DNA of 7,472 bases from Candidatus Glassiibacteriota bacterium (GCA_016934095.1 JAFGTO010000069.1:1-7472), one strand, 5' to 3'. Shown: positions 1 through 7,058, counted from the first letter of the stretch. A program made the numbers and translations. Notes: generated by a model not told the origin, from the sequence alone.

Positions 1-5
1 GAGGT

Positions 6-30
6 GGAGACAAATGTAATAACGGTCTCC
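6..30. repeat. Short inverted repeat GGAGAC/GTCTCC
   Basis: A perfect 6-bp inverted repeat, arms 6-11 and 25-30, with a 13-base loop. It may be a hairpin or chance. Nothing adjacent assigns it a role. Confidence 0.25.
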
Positions 31-57
31 AGATCGTCAACAAAGCGGCTTTCAATA

Positions 58-95
58 GGACCGGGTGAGTTTTATATTGCGAAATACCCGGTTTT
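58..95 (+). terminator. Possible weak terminator hairpin
   Basis: Arms ACCGGGT (60-66) and ACCCGGT (86-92) are perfectly complementary over 7 bp. Two G-U pairs could extend the stem outward. The 3' arm runs into a short T tract (92-95). The loop is long (19 bases) and the T tract short, so this would be a weak intrinsic terminator. It would suit a gene ending near base 68, whose stop would fall at the end of the first arm. Confidence 0.3.
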
Positions 96-144
96 GAAAA
101 ATAGGGCATCCCGTTGAGGGAGTCAACGGTAAGCATATTTAAAA

Positions 145-202
145 CCCGGGCCGTGAAGCAAACTATTTTCGGCTGTTTTTACTCCATGCCTCACTGCCCG
201 GG
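145..202. repeat. Long imperfect inverted repeat upstream of the SGNH gene
   Basis: Arms 145-160 and 187-202 pair at 14 of 16 positions: CCCGGGC/GCCCGGG, then GTGA/TCAC, then GCA/TGC, each block separated by one mismatch. The loop is 26 bases and T-rich. On the plus strand no T tract follows. On the minus strand the hairpin is followed by TTTTAAATAT, so it could act as a terminator for leftward transcription. It could also be a leader structure or operator for the gene starting at 268. The function is unknown; only the pairing is observed. Confidence 0.4.
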
Positions 203-267
203 AAATCGCAGGGAGCCTGCGGCGCCTGGCCGGCACAACCAATAATATTTGTCGAGGAGAGGAAGAA

Positions 268-1593
268 ATGATTAGCAGCAAGTACTTCATCCCGGCCCTG
301 CTGGTCCTGGCGGTCTCGGCGAGCACGGCGCCCGCCGGCCCGGAGCGCACTGAGAGACTGGCCCGCGAGTGCCTGAAGACTGTCCGGCTCGAGCAGCGAG
401 CGCAAGCCGGCGGGGGCCCTCTGGAAGAGGGACTGAGAGCGGCGGACAGCCTGCTGGTCCTGGCCGCGAGGTCTCTGGACCCAGGATGTGTCAGGAGATA
501 CGTTCAGACCGGGGAGGGGCCCTGCCGGGAGCCGGTCGAGGCTTTTCTGCAGGCCTCCGGCAGCTTGAGGGCACCGCTCACCGACAGCGATCCGGCTGCG
601 GCCGTGGCCTCTGTCCTGCGGGGGACGCCCGGGTGCGGAGAGCTCTCCGGGGCCCTGTTGGAGGGCTACGGCGCGGCTTTCCAGGTGGTGCTGGAGGGCC
701 GGCGCGAGCTGGGCCTGCGGCTGGACCTGGTGAGCTTCCTGATGGCCGCCGGCTGCCCGGCGACCCTCCAGGATCTCGGCCTGTCCAGGGAGGACACGCT
801 GGGCTTGAAAGCCCTGGCAGCGGAGGCGGCCGCCAGGACCGCCGGGCAGGGCTACGGCACCGGCCCTTCAGACTTCTATATCACCATGGTCAGGCTCGAC
901 GACATCGGCGGCAGGTTCGGCCGCCAGCAGGATGAGAACACCCTGACCGGGCGACTGACCGGCCGGGAAGAAATCAAGGAGATGCTGCCCCGGCTGCAGG
1001 GCCTCAAGCCCATGACAGTCGGCTTCCTGGGGGATTCCCAGATGGACAACCGCCACTGGTCCTCGGCAGCGCACTTCCCCAACATTATCGCCGAGGTCTT
1101 CCGCCGGGTCAATCCGGCAGTGACTGTTTTCAACGCCGGGGTGGGCGGGGATGACTCGGGCGAGGGCCTGGCCCGTCTCGACCGGCAGGTCCTGGCCAGG
1201 GAGCCGGACATCTGTTTCGTGATGTTCGGCGGCAACGACTGTGCACACTGGGGCGGGCCGGAGCCGTCGGTAAGCCCCGGACAATACCGCAGGAACCTCG
1301 CGGAGATAGCAGGCCGCCTGGAAAAAGCCTCCTGCCGCCCGGTGCTGATGTCATATCCGCAGATCCCTGAGTTCACGGAAGCCGACCACCGGGCGCTCAG
1401 CCGGATGAACGGGCACCTGGCCGCTATCAGGGACTCCCTCTCCACAGGCTGGCTCGACACCGGTACCCTGATCGACCGGGGAGACCCCCGCCGCCTGTTC
1501 GCCGTGGATGGGATCCACCTCAGCCCGGAGGCGCACCTGATGGTCGCCGGGAAAGTCCTCGAGTACCTGGGCCGGCTCGACAGGCGGGAGTGA
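268..1593 (+). CDS. Exported SGNH/GDSL-family hydrolase with unknown N-terminal half
   Basis: Predicted extracytoplasmic serine esterase or acyl hydrolase of 441 residues. The ATG is supported by a GAGGAG Shine-Dalgarno (254-259) 8 bases upstream. Residues 1-23 form a Sec signal peptide: Lys5, a hydrophobic core, and an A-P-A cleavage site before Gly24. The C-terminal domain (about 247-436) carries all SGNH blocks: FLGDSQ with nucleophile Ser257, NAGVGG with oxyanion Gly (291-294), GGND with Asn323, and DGIH with Asp414 and His417. Members of this fold remove acetyl or other acyl groups from polysaccharides, lipids or arylesters, and the substrate cannot be read from sequence. Residues 24-246 match no domain I recognise. 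They look largely helical and include Cys35, 74, 86, 123 and 163, which could form disulfides after export. Next gene: a second esterase 188 bases downstream on the same strand, probably with its own promoter. Confidence 0.9.
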   Translation: MISSKYFIPALLVLAVSASTAPAGPERTERLARECLKTVRLEQRAQAGGGPLEEGLRAADSLLVLAARSLDPGCVRRYVQTGEGPCREPVEAFLQASGSLRAPLTDSDPAAAVASVLRGTPGCGELSGALLEGYGAAFQVVLEGRRELGLRLDLVSFLMAAGCPATLQDLGLSREDTLGLKALAAEAAARTAGQGYGTGPSDFYITMVRLDDIGGRFGRQQDENTLTGRLTGREEIKEMLPRLQGLKPMTVGFLGDSQMDNRHWSSAAHFPNIIAEVFRRVNPAVTVFNAGVGGDDSGEGLARLDRQVLAREPDICFVMFGGNDCAHWGGPEPSVSPGQYRRNLAEIAGRLEKASCRPVLMSYPQIPEFTEADHRALSRMNGHLAAIRDSLSTGWLDTGTLIDRGDPRRLFAVDGIHLSPEAHLMVAGKVLEYLGRLDRRE

Positions 1594-1639
1594 GAGTAAG
1601 ACCGGCCTGCTTAGCCCGGGAAGCGGAAAGCGCCCTTGC

Positions 1640-1681
1640 CGGTATCAAGCTGCCGCGATTCCGGAGCCGCCCGCGATACCG
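1640..1681. repeat. Inverted repeat CGGTATC/GATACCG
   Basis: Perfect 7-bp arms at 1640-1646 and 1675-1681 with a 28-base GC-rich spacer. It lies about 12 bases upstream of the candidate -35 box, a position open to an operator, or it may be an inefficient 3' hairpin of the preceding transcript. No T tract follows. Confidence 0.3.
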
Positions 1682-1692
1682 TGGGAAAACGC

Positions 1693-1721
1693 TTGTCCCG
1701 CCGGGCGAAAAATGGTAAGAT
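1693..1721 (+). promoter_or_regulatory. Candidate sigma70-type promoter for the esterase gene
   Basis: TTGTCC (1693-1698), a 17-base spacer and TAAGAT (1716-1721) match the housekeeping consensus at 4 of 6 positions in each box. The local sequence turns AT-rich at the -10 side. Transcription would start near 1728, giving a leader of roughly 54 bases. This is a pattern match only. Confidence 0.35.
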
Positions 1722-1781
1722 TCTAATATCGTTACACTTGCGCTCCACCCATGAACAACTCGAACAACGGGAGAAGTCAGG

Positions 1782-3788
1782 ATGAAGCTCACCAGGCTGG
1801 CCGGGACGGCCCTGCTGTTACCCACTCTGATTTTCGCGGCCTCCACCAGGGATTTCTACGACCGCACCCACTACAGCAAGACTTTCGGCGAGTGGCGTCA
1901 TTACCGGATCCTTCTTCCCAGGGACTACGAGACCAGCGGGAAGTATTACCCGGTGATCTACTACTTCCACGGGCACAGCGGGCGCTTCATGGGCGAGCAG
2001 TACGGCAACGGCCAGGTGTTCCTGCCCGCGATGATCGATTACGTGAGGGGGCAAGATGTAATCGTAGTGCGCTGGGACGGTTACGTGGAGGAGAACTACT
2101 CCGGGCTTTACGGGGGCAGCCCCTACGATATCCAGGTGCGGGGCAAGCTGGATTTCGGCCCGTACTTCGAGGAGCTGACAGCCCATGTCGACAGCAGCTA
2201 CCGCACCCTGGCGGACAGGCAGCACCGGGCCACCTGCGGGCTCAGCATGGGGGGCTTCATGTCCCTTTACATCAGCGCCCGCTACCCGCAGCTAGTCGGC
2301 AGCGCCTCGGCCTATAACCCCGCCCACGAGTTCAGCGTGGGCCCGCCCGGGGCCAAGGTCCACTACATGAACAAAGACCACGTGCTCAACCACGGCCATA
2401 CCAAAGTCAGGCTGGTCAGGGCCTCCGGGGACTATATCAGCCAGTACCACGAGGAGCTGCGCGAGGTCTACTCGCGCACTCCCGAAGTCGATTTCGAGTA
2501 CCGCAGGGATGAGTTCGACCGCCACTGGGTCACCGGACTGGACGAGACTTTCGATTTCCACCTGAAGGCTTTCGAAGACGTGGGCCTTACCGCCTATCCC
2601 CGGGAATTCGATCACGACAACCCCTTCGAGCGGTTCACGGTCTGGGGCTACCAGGTGGCCGTGGAGAGCAAGAAAAGCGGCTTTGTCTGCCTGCGTGATG
2701 TCTCCAGGGAGTATCTCCGGGTCTATACCCGGGAGTATTTCCCGGACGGGCCTGCAGTGCAGGCTCAGAAAATCAGCATCACCACCCCGGACTGGTACGG
2801 GAACCGCAAGAGCTACCGGATAATGGACTACAGCCACGCGGAGGGCCGGGCGAGCTTCTATGCCCTGACCTCGACACCGGACGGGAGGCTGACATTCGTG
2901 GTGGACGGCACGGGCCACGACATCTCGGTCGGAAGCCACCAGGAAGCCAGGGCGCCCGTGCTCCTGCCGCTCTCTCCCGCGGAGACCCCCATTGTCCGGC
3001 CGGACACCGCGCTCAGCTTGCCGCTGCGCCTGCTCAACACCTGCGATGTAACTGTCCGCGGCGTCCAGGCCACCTTGTCCAGCGAGTACCCGACTGTCCG
3101 GGTCGAAGGCGGCGCGGCGGTTATCGATTCCCTGCTGCCCGGCCAGGTGGTCGACCTGGGCGGGCGTTTCACCCAGCGCTTCGTTTCCACGGAGGGTTAT
3201 TTCCAGCACTGCCGGCTGAGCCTGGACCTGATCTACGCGGGCTGGCACGGCAGGAGCGAGCGCATCGACGTGGATGTCCTGCCCACGCCGCTCGAGGCCC
3301 CGGATTCGGTCAGGCTGGCCGACGGCCGCGAGCTTGTCCTGCCTGTCTTCCGCCAGGCCGGTAACCAGGGCGGCGGGTTTGTCCGCGAGCACGCTTGCCT
3401 GGAGGGCACGGGCAACGGGGACGGGAGGGCCGACCCGGGCGAGGAGCTGACTGTCTGGGTCTGCCTGCCCCAGGGGCTGGACCCCCTGGACAAGTATACC
3501 TGGCACCATGCGAAAGTCTATACCGATGACCCCTATGTGGAGATCACCGCCGATATCGCCGAGTCCAAAGAGCGGGAGTGGACCAGCGTGATGAACCACA
3601 CCAGCAGGTTCAGGGTCTCTCAGGATTGCCCGGAAGGGCACCGGGTCGAGCTGATACTCAAGAGCGAGAGCTACAGCTTTGTCTGGCAGCCCGACTACCG
3701 CTTCGGCAGGGACCTGCTCTACCAGGCGAGGCAGTTCCACCGCAAACACCTACACCGCTACACCCTGACCGTGGGGGGGCCGCTTTAG
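1782..3788 (+). CDS. Exported Esterase_D/CE1-like serine esterase with long beta-rich C-terminal region
   Basis: Predicted secreted alpha/beta-hydrolase of 668 residues. The ATG follows GGGAG (1769-1773) at 8 bases. Residues 1-20 are a Sec signal peptide (Lys2, Arg5, hydrophobic core, cleavage near IFAA). The esterase domain spans about 30-260. It has the YRILLPRDY entry strand typical of the putative-esterase family, an oxyanion-type HGHSG (63-67) and the nucleophile elbow GLSMGG (153-158) with Ser155. Probable triad partners are Asp217 (in SGDYIS) and His248 (in DRHW). Relatives include feruloyl and acetylxylan esterases, mycolyltransferases and enterochelin esterases, so the substrate is open. 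The family domain normally ends near 270; here about 400 more residues follow, apparently several beta-sandwich modules. One contains GNGDGRADPGEE (544-555), an acidic, probably calcium-binding loop common in bacterial surface proteins. The gene ends in TAG just before a shared terminator. Confidence 0.88.
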   Translation: MKLTRLAGTALLLPTLIFAASTRDFYDRTHYSKTFGEWRHYRILLPRDYETSGKYYPVIYYFHGHSGRFMGEQYGNGQVFLPAMIDYVRGQDVIVVRWDGYVEENYSGLYGGSPYDIQVRGKLDFGPYFEELTAHVDSSYRTLADRQHRATCGLSMGGFMSLYISARYPQLVGSASAYNPAHEFSVGPPGAKVHYMNKDHVLNHGHTKVRLVRASGDYISQYHEELREVYSRTPEVDFEYRRDEFDRHWVTGLDETFDFHLKAFEDVGLTAYPREFDHDNPFERFTVWGYQVAVESKKSGFVCLRDVSREYLRVYTREYFPDGPAVQAQKISITTPDWYGNRKSYRIMDYSHAEGRASFYALTSTPDGRLTFVVDGTGHDISVGSHQEARAPVLLPLSPAETPIVRPDTALSLPLRLLNTCDVTVRGVQATLSSEYPTVRVEGGAAVIDSLLPGQVVDLGGRFTQRFVSTEGYFQHCRLSLDLIYAGWHGRSERIDVDVLPTPLEAPDSVRLADGRELVLPVFRQAGNQGGGFVREHACLEGTGNGDGRADPGEELTVWVCLPQGLDPLDKYTWHHAKVYTDDPYVEITADIAESKEREWTSVMNHTSRFRVSQDCPEGHRVELILKSESYSFVWQPDYRFGRDLLYQARQFHRKHLHRYTLTVGGPL

Positions 3789-3794
3789 GCATGT

Positions 3795-3820
3795 AAAAAA
3801 AAGCGCCTGCAGGCGCTTTT
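3795..3820. terminator. Palindromic bidirectional intrinsic terminator
   Basis: Arms GCGCCTG (3803-3809) and CAGGCGC (3810-3816) form a perfect palindrome flanked by A8 on the left (3795-3802) and T4 on the right (3817-3820). In practice this is a GC stem with a TGCA loop. Read rightward it ends the esterase transcript 6 bases after its stop codon, with a short T tail. Read leftward it ends the glycosidase transcript with an eight-T tail, so it should be stronger in that direction. Convergent genes sharing one such hairpin is a common economical arrangement. Confidence 0.88.
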
Positions 3821-3838
3821 GGTCAGGCAGGGGATAAG

Positions 3839-6800
3839 TTATTCCGACATCACAGCCTGCGCCACAGCCCGGCGCAGCTCGAACAGGCGGCCCGCTCCCA
3901 GGTTGTCGAACTTCAGCACGTAGGCCGCGGGGTCATCCGCAAAGGGGGCCAGGGCCCGGCGGACCCTTTCCCGGGTCCAGCCTTTCTTGCCGGCCAGCAG
4001 GTTGAGGTACTCGACATCCTGCTGGGCCCGGCGGATCGCCTTGAGCCTCACCCCGGCAAAGGCGCCCTCGTAGCTTTTCCCGGTGCGGGCATAGTCCCTG
4101 CCGGTGTAGATGATCGAGAGGTCTCCGGGCCTGAACCAGTCGCCGCCGCCGAAAACGTTCCAGCAGGGGAGGATGCCCGAGGCCCCGATCGCCCAGACCG
4201 CCAGGAAGTTCTGCTGGTAGTTGATCAGCTTCCCCGAGATCCTGGTTTCGCCGCCGTAGCGCCAGTAGTTCTCTCCGGGGATGCGCCGGATGCGGAACAT
4301 GGCGGTCGAGGCGAAATCGATCAGCCCGCTGCTGTTCCAGAGGTTGCAGAGCCCGTCCCAGAGGCCGCGGCTCATCTCCGGCTGGGAGACATCGGTGCGG
4401 TAGTCGATCTTCACTTCCGGTGCGCCGGCCAGCTCATAGCCGTCCTTTACCAGTTGGAGAAAAAAGCGGTTGGCGTCGTAGTCATCGTAGTCCACCGGCT
4501 CATCCAGCAGCCAGAAAGAGGACCCGGCGATGTTGCCGCGCATGCCGAAAAAGTCGGTCTTGTAGTAGTACTTGTTGTTGAGGTAGACCTGGAAGCTGGT
4601 CCCGGTATAGCCTTTCTTCCTGAAGTGCTCGAACATCTGGCAAACCACCGAGGAGAACCCTTCCTTGAAGTCCTGGCTGATCGCCTCATCCAGCGGCCGG
4701 GAAGCCTTGGCCCATTCGGCGAACTCCAGGCGCTTTTTCACGTCCCGCCAGTCGGCGTAGTGCTCCCTGAGCGGGATGGGCCAGTTCTCGTGGATGCTCA
4801 GGTAGATGTGGGTCAGCGGCACGCCCTGCCGCAGCCCGTCATAGCCCATGGCCCGGGTGAAAGCCTCGCCAGTCAGGTAAGGGCCGTACCGGTGCTCCCA
4901 ATCATCCCACGAGACTATCCTGGTGTTTTTGCCGCTGCCCTCGAGCTCCGGGGCGCTGCCCCGGGGGACGTTACCGGCCTGGCCGTAAGGCAGCACGTTC
5001 ATGGTCGCCCGGTGGAGGTGGATCAACTGGTGCAGGCGGCGCTCGGCGGCAAACAAGCGCTCTGTGCCGGACTCCCGCACTCCGGTCATCCTGGATGGGC
5101 CCGAGTCGTAGCCGTTGAGCTCCGCAGGCCAGGTTATCTCATCCGGCAGGCGCAAGGGCAGGACCTCGAGCTCCAGCTCCACTTCGGCTGGGGTCTTGAG
5201 CTCCTGTGCAGCCACGGTAACTTTGCCCCGGTAAAGGCCGGGCTCAGTCGAGCCGGGCACATCCAGGTCCACCCACACTGACTGCCAGCGCTGGTCATCC
5301 CCCATGTTGTCCCTGGTGGGCAGGCTGAACCCGGTTTCGTACGGCTCCTCCAGCGGCAGGCAGGCATCCCCGTGCCAGGCCGGCCGGTGCCCCTTGTCCA
5401 CGATCAGCTCCCAGGGGCCGGTAAGCTCCCGCTCCCGAGGGACCACGTCCAGGTACCAGACCCGGAAGAACGAGACGCTCCCGCGCGAGTCGATCCTGCC
5501 GGCCCTGCCGGACAGGCTGCTGCAGGAGACCCTGACCCGGCTGAGGGGTTTTCCGCCCGCCCGGCCCAGGACAAGCTGGAAGGCGACCACCTCGCCGCGG
5601 GCGGCCTGCAGGGAGACAGTGCGCCGGGCAGAGGACCAGACCTGGTTTTCAAGCTTGTATCCGCCCGCCGGTTCGTAATTTTCCCCATCCAGCAGGATCC
5701 CGCCGGAGACCGGGTCCACCTTGCACAGGTCCGGGCAGGCCCAGACCTCGAGCAGGTTTTCGAAGACGACTTCCGCGGAGCGGCCGCCCCTCTCCGGGGC
5801 CGGTACGGCAGGCAGAGCTGCCACCGGCACCCGGGGAACGGTTATCTCCACCTGGGAGACCGGCCCCAGGTTACCGGCCTCATCCAGCGCACGGACCCCC
5901 AGGAAATAGCTGCCGGGCTTAAGGGTGAAGACTCTCATGGTCTGCACCGCGCCGGGCTCGAGGGGTTTCGGCACCACCCAGAGGGGGACCCTCTCGAGGT
6001 TTTGCCAGTCGCTTTCGCCGAGGCTTTCCCGGCCGCAGCGCACGTCGTAGCCCAGCACCGCCCCGCCGCTCTCACCGTCATCCGCCGGAGCGGTAAAAGA
6101 GACTGTAACCGAGGGGTCGTACGGCTCGGTGCCGGCCACGGCCAGCGCTCCGGGTGCGCCGGGGGGAGTACGGTCGGCCGCCTCGCCCTCCACTTCCAGG
6201 AAAGGCCGCAGGCCGGGGTCCTGGATGTTACAGGTATACATGTAGATGTCCTGCGAGGGGTTGTACACGTATGGCCGGCCGGCGCCCTTGAGGCTCAGGC
6301 CTTCCGCCACCTGCCCCTTGTCATCGGTGAGCACCAGGCCGCAGGCCAGCCCGGTGGCCAGGGCCTCTACCAGCTCGGGAGCCACCGGGAACCGCAGGTG
6401 CAGGATTTGTCCGTCCTCCAGGGTCTCTCTCTCGATCATCCCGGGGGTCACATGGTAGTAGCGGGCGTCGGGGTGAGCCCAGCTCACGCTGAAGATCCCG
6501 CTTTCCGGCCAGGACCACCGGTGCTCCGGCCCCGGCGTTTCCCCTTCCCCGGGCTCGCGGGCCCAGCGCCAGCTCGCCCCGCCGCGGCCGGTCTGGCCGT
6601 TAATTCCCCTGCCCTCCTCCCAGTCGGCGAGCACGGTGCAGAGGCCGATCCCGTAGAGGTCTCCCCGGGCCAGGAAGATGTTGAGCCAGGCTGCGGAGAC
6701 AGTCCAGCCGCGGACCGCCCCGGTTTCGAAGCGCATCAGGCAGGCCTTGCCTTCAAAGCCCGACCAGTTCTGGTTCTGTCGGATAGGTACGGCGACCGAG

Positions 6801-6937
6801 GCGCCGCTGTTCTCGTCAAAATGGCCGCGCTCGTTGGAAATCCCGGCATCCGCAGTTACCGGGAGCCTGGCGGCACAGGCGTTCGTCGTGGCTGAAAAGA
6901 CCAGCAGGAAGACCGGCAACATTCTATGCAGCAACAT
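3839..6937 (-). CDS. Exported multidomain GH123/DUF4091-like glycoside hydrolase
   Basis: A large secreted protein of 1032 residues from the ATG at 6937. An upstream in-frame TTG at 6964 is less likely because GGGAGG lies 6 bases before this ATG and a clean signal peptide begins there (residues 1-22, cleavage near ACA-A). Domains in order: DNRLRE-like carbohydrate-associated beta domain (about 24-240); fibronectin type III (about 255-368, starting DRTPPGAP); a further beta-sandwich (about 385-600); a probable TIM barrel (about 603-930) and a helical C-terminus. The segment WLLDEPVDYDDY holds Asp812-Glu813. GH123 beta-N-acetylgalactosaminidases use an adjacent Asp-Glu pair in substrate-assisted catalysis, also behind a beta-sandwich. 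The later RLKAIRRAQQDVEYLNLL (about 960-980) resembles the 'RdG.eDyEYL' signature of DUF4091. Fold assignment is fairly confident, but GalNAc specificity is inference. The gene is convergent with the esterase gene and has its own promoter. Confidence 0.82.
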   Translation of the reverse strand: MLLHRMLPVFLLVFSATTNACAARLPVTADAGISNERGHFDENSGASVAVPIRQNQNWSGFEGKACLMRFETGAVRGWTVSAAWLNIFLARGDLYGIGLCTVLADWEEGRGINGQTGRGGASWRWAREPGEGETPGPEHRWSWPESGIFSVSWAHPDARYYHVTPGMIERETLEDGQILHLRFPVAPELVEALATGLACGLVLTDDKGQVAEGLSLKGAGRPYVYNPSQDIYMYTCNIQDPGLRPFLEVEGEAADRTPPGAPGALAVAGTEPYDPSVTVSFTAPADDGESGGAVLGYDVRCGRESLGESDWQNLERVPLWVVPKPLEPGAVQTMRVFTLKPGSYFLGVRALDEAGNLGPVSQVEITVPRVPVAALPAVPAPERGGRSAEVVFENLLEVWACPDLCKVDPVSGGILLDGENYEPAGGYKLENQVWSSARRTVSLQAARGEVVAFQLVLGRAGGKPLSRVRVSCSSLSGRAGRIDSRGSVSFFRVWYLDVVPRERELTGPWELIVDKGHRPAWHGDACLPLEEPYETGFSLPTRDNMGDDQRWQSVWVDLDVPGSTEPGLYRGKVTVAAQELKTPAEVELELEVLPLRLPDEITWPAELNGYDSGPSRMTGVRESGTERLFAAERRLHQLIHLHRATMNVLPYGQAGNVPRGSAPELEGSGKNTRIVSWDDWEHRYGPYLTGEAFTRAMGYDGLRQGVPLTHIYLSIHENWPIPLREHYADWRDVKKRLEFAEWAKASRPLDEAISQDFKEGFSSVVCQMFEHFRKKGYTGTSFQVYLNNKYYYKTDFFGMRGNIAGSSFWLLDEPVDYDDYDANRFFLQLVKDGYELAGAPEVKIDYRTDVSQPEMSRGLWDGLCNLWNSSGLIDFASTAMFRIRRIPGENYWRYGGETRISGKLINYQQNFLAVWAIGASGILPCWNVFGGGDWFRPGDLSIIYTGRDYARTGKSYEGAFAGVRLKAIRRAQQDVEYLNLLAGKKGWTRERVRRALAPFADDPAAYVLKFDNLGAGRLFELRRAVAQAVMSE

Positions 6938-6943
6938 CTTTAA

Positions 6944-6949
6944 CCTCCC
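6944..6949 (-). promoter_or_regulatory. Ribosome binding site that fixes the glycosidase start
   Basis: On the minus strand GGGAGG sits 6 bases before the ATG at 6937-6935. It lies inside the longer reading frame that would start at TTG 6964, and it argues for the ATG as the true start. No comparable Shine-Dalgarno is seen at usual spacing before the TTG. Confidence 0.75.
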
Positions 6950-6997
6950 GGGAAACGTTTGCAAGAAGCCCTGGTATCGGAAAGGACCTGCCCAGGT

Positions 6998-7026
6998 AGT
7001 ATAATCTTCATCACCGGCCCGTTCAA
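6998..7026 (-). promoter_or_regulatory. Sigma70-type promoter for the glycosidase gene
   Basis: Read on the minus strand: TTGAAC (7026-7021), a spacer of exactly 17 bases, then TATACT (7003-6998). The -10 box matches consensus at 5 of 6 positions and the -35 at 4 of 6. Transcription would start near 6991, leaving a leader of about 54 bases before the ATG at 6937. This is the best promoter in the window by eye. Confidence 0.6.
7000..7005 (+). promoter_or_regulatory. Opposite-strand TATAAT overlapping the leftward -10 box
   Basis: A perfect -10 hexamer on the plus strand overlaps the minus-strand TATACT by four bases. The sequence 17 bases upstream (TCGGAA, 6977-6982) is a poor -35 and there is no extended -10 TG. 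If active it would fire rightward toward the lipoprotein gene with a leader of about 110 bases. Such strand symmetry of -10 elements is known to produce bidirectional promoters in bacteria. Confidence 0.35.
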
Positions 7027-7058
7027 GGAATTTTTCAACCGGCCGGCGGATTTTGCTC

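Larger units (their letters stand above)
1..267. other. AT-richer upstream region, no confident gene
   Basis: This stretch is visibly less GC-rich than the genes that follow. I see no complete gene in it. At the extreme left three frames are open to the window edge: a plus frame ending in TGA at 66-68 (tail reads ...LQIVNKAAFNRTG), a plus frame ending in TGA at 115-117, and a minus frame starting at ATG 109. They cannot all be real. The frame ending at 66-68 has the most GC-rich third positions and is followed by a possible terminator hairpin, so it is the best candidate for the end of an upstream gene, but with weak support. Bases 121-250 hold a long imperfect inverted repeat and no strong promoter. 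The best -35/-10 pair I found (TTGAGG at 114, TATTTA at 136, spacer 16) is poor. Confidence 0.4.
1594..1781. other. Intergenic region between the two esterase genes
   Basis: A 188-base gap with no credible gene. It contains a 7-bp inverted repeat (1640-1681), a candidate sigma70-type promoter (1693-1721) and the ribosome binding site of the next gene. The length and the promoter suggest the two plus-strand genes are not tightly co-transcribed, although read-through is possible because I see no clear terminator with a T tract. Confidence 0.5.

Noticed and set aside
369..935. A 188-codon plus-strand frame within the SGNH gene
   Set aside because: It is an out-of-frame shadow with strongly Gly/Arg/Ala-rich composition, while the main frame has the signal peptide and, downstream, all SGNH blocks.
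1751..2317. A 188-codon open frame starting at ATG 1751
   Set aside because: It overlaps the esterase gene in another frame, lacks a good ribosome binding site, and its translation is Arg/Gly/Pro-rich with no motif.
2292..3749. A 485-codon open frame on the minus strand opposite the esterase gene
   Set aside because: It lies wholly antisense to a gene with a recognisable family, signal peptide and ribosome binding site. Its translation is rich in Pro, Val, Ala, Gly, Asp and Arg, as expected from the complement of GC-rich codons, and shows no known motif.
4454..5281. A 275-codon plus-strand open frame inside the glycosidase gene
   Set aside because: It is antisense to the barrel-coding region, has a biased composition and no recognisable domain.
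5372..6895. A 507-codon open frame on the plus strand opposite the glycosidase gene
   Set aside because: It is antisense to the DNRLRE, FnIII and sandwich-domain coding region. Long antisense frames are common in GC-rich genes. No signal, motif or convincing start context is present.
6938..6964. A TTG start at 6964 adding nine residues to the glycosidase
   Set aside because: The ATG at 6937 has a GGGAGG ribosome binding site at proper spacing, and the signal peptide starts naturally there. The nine extra residues would overlap that site.
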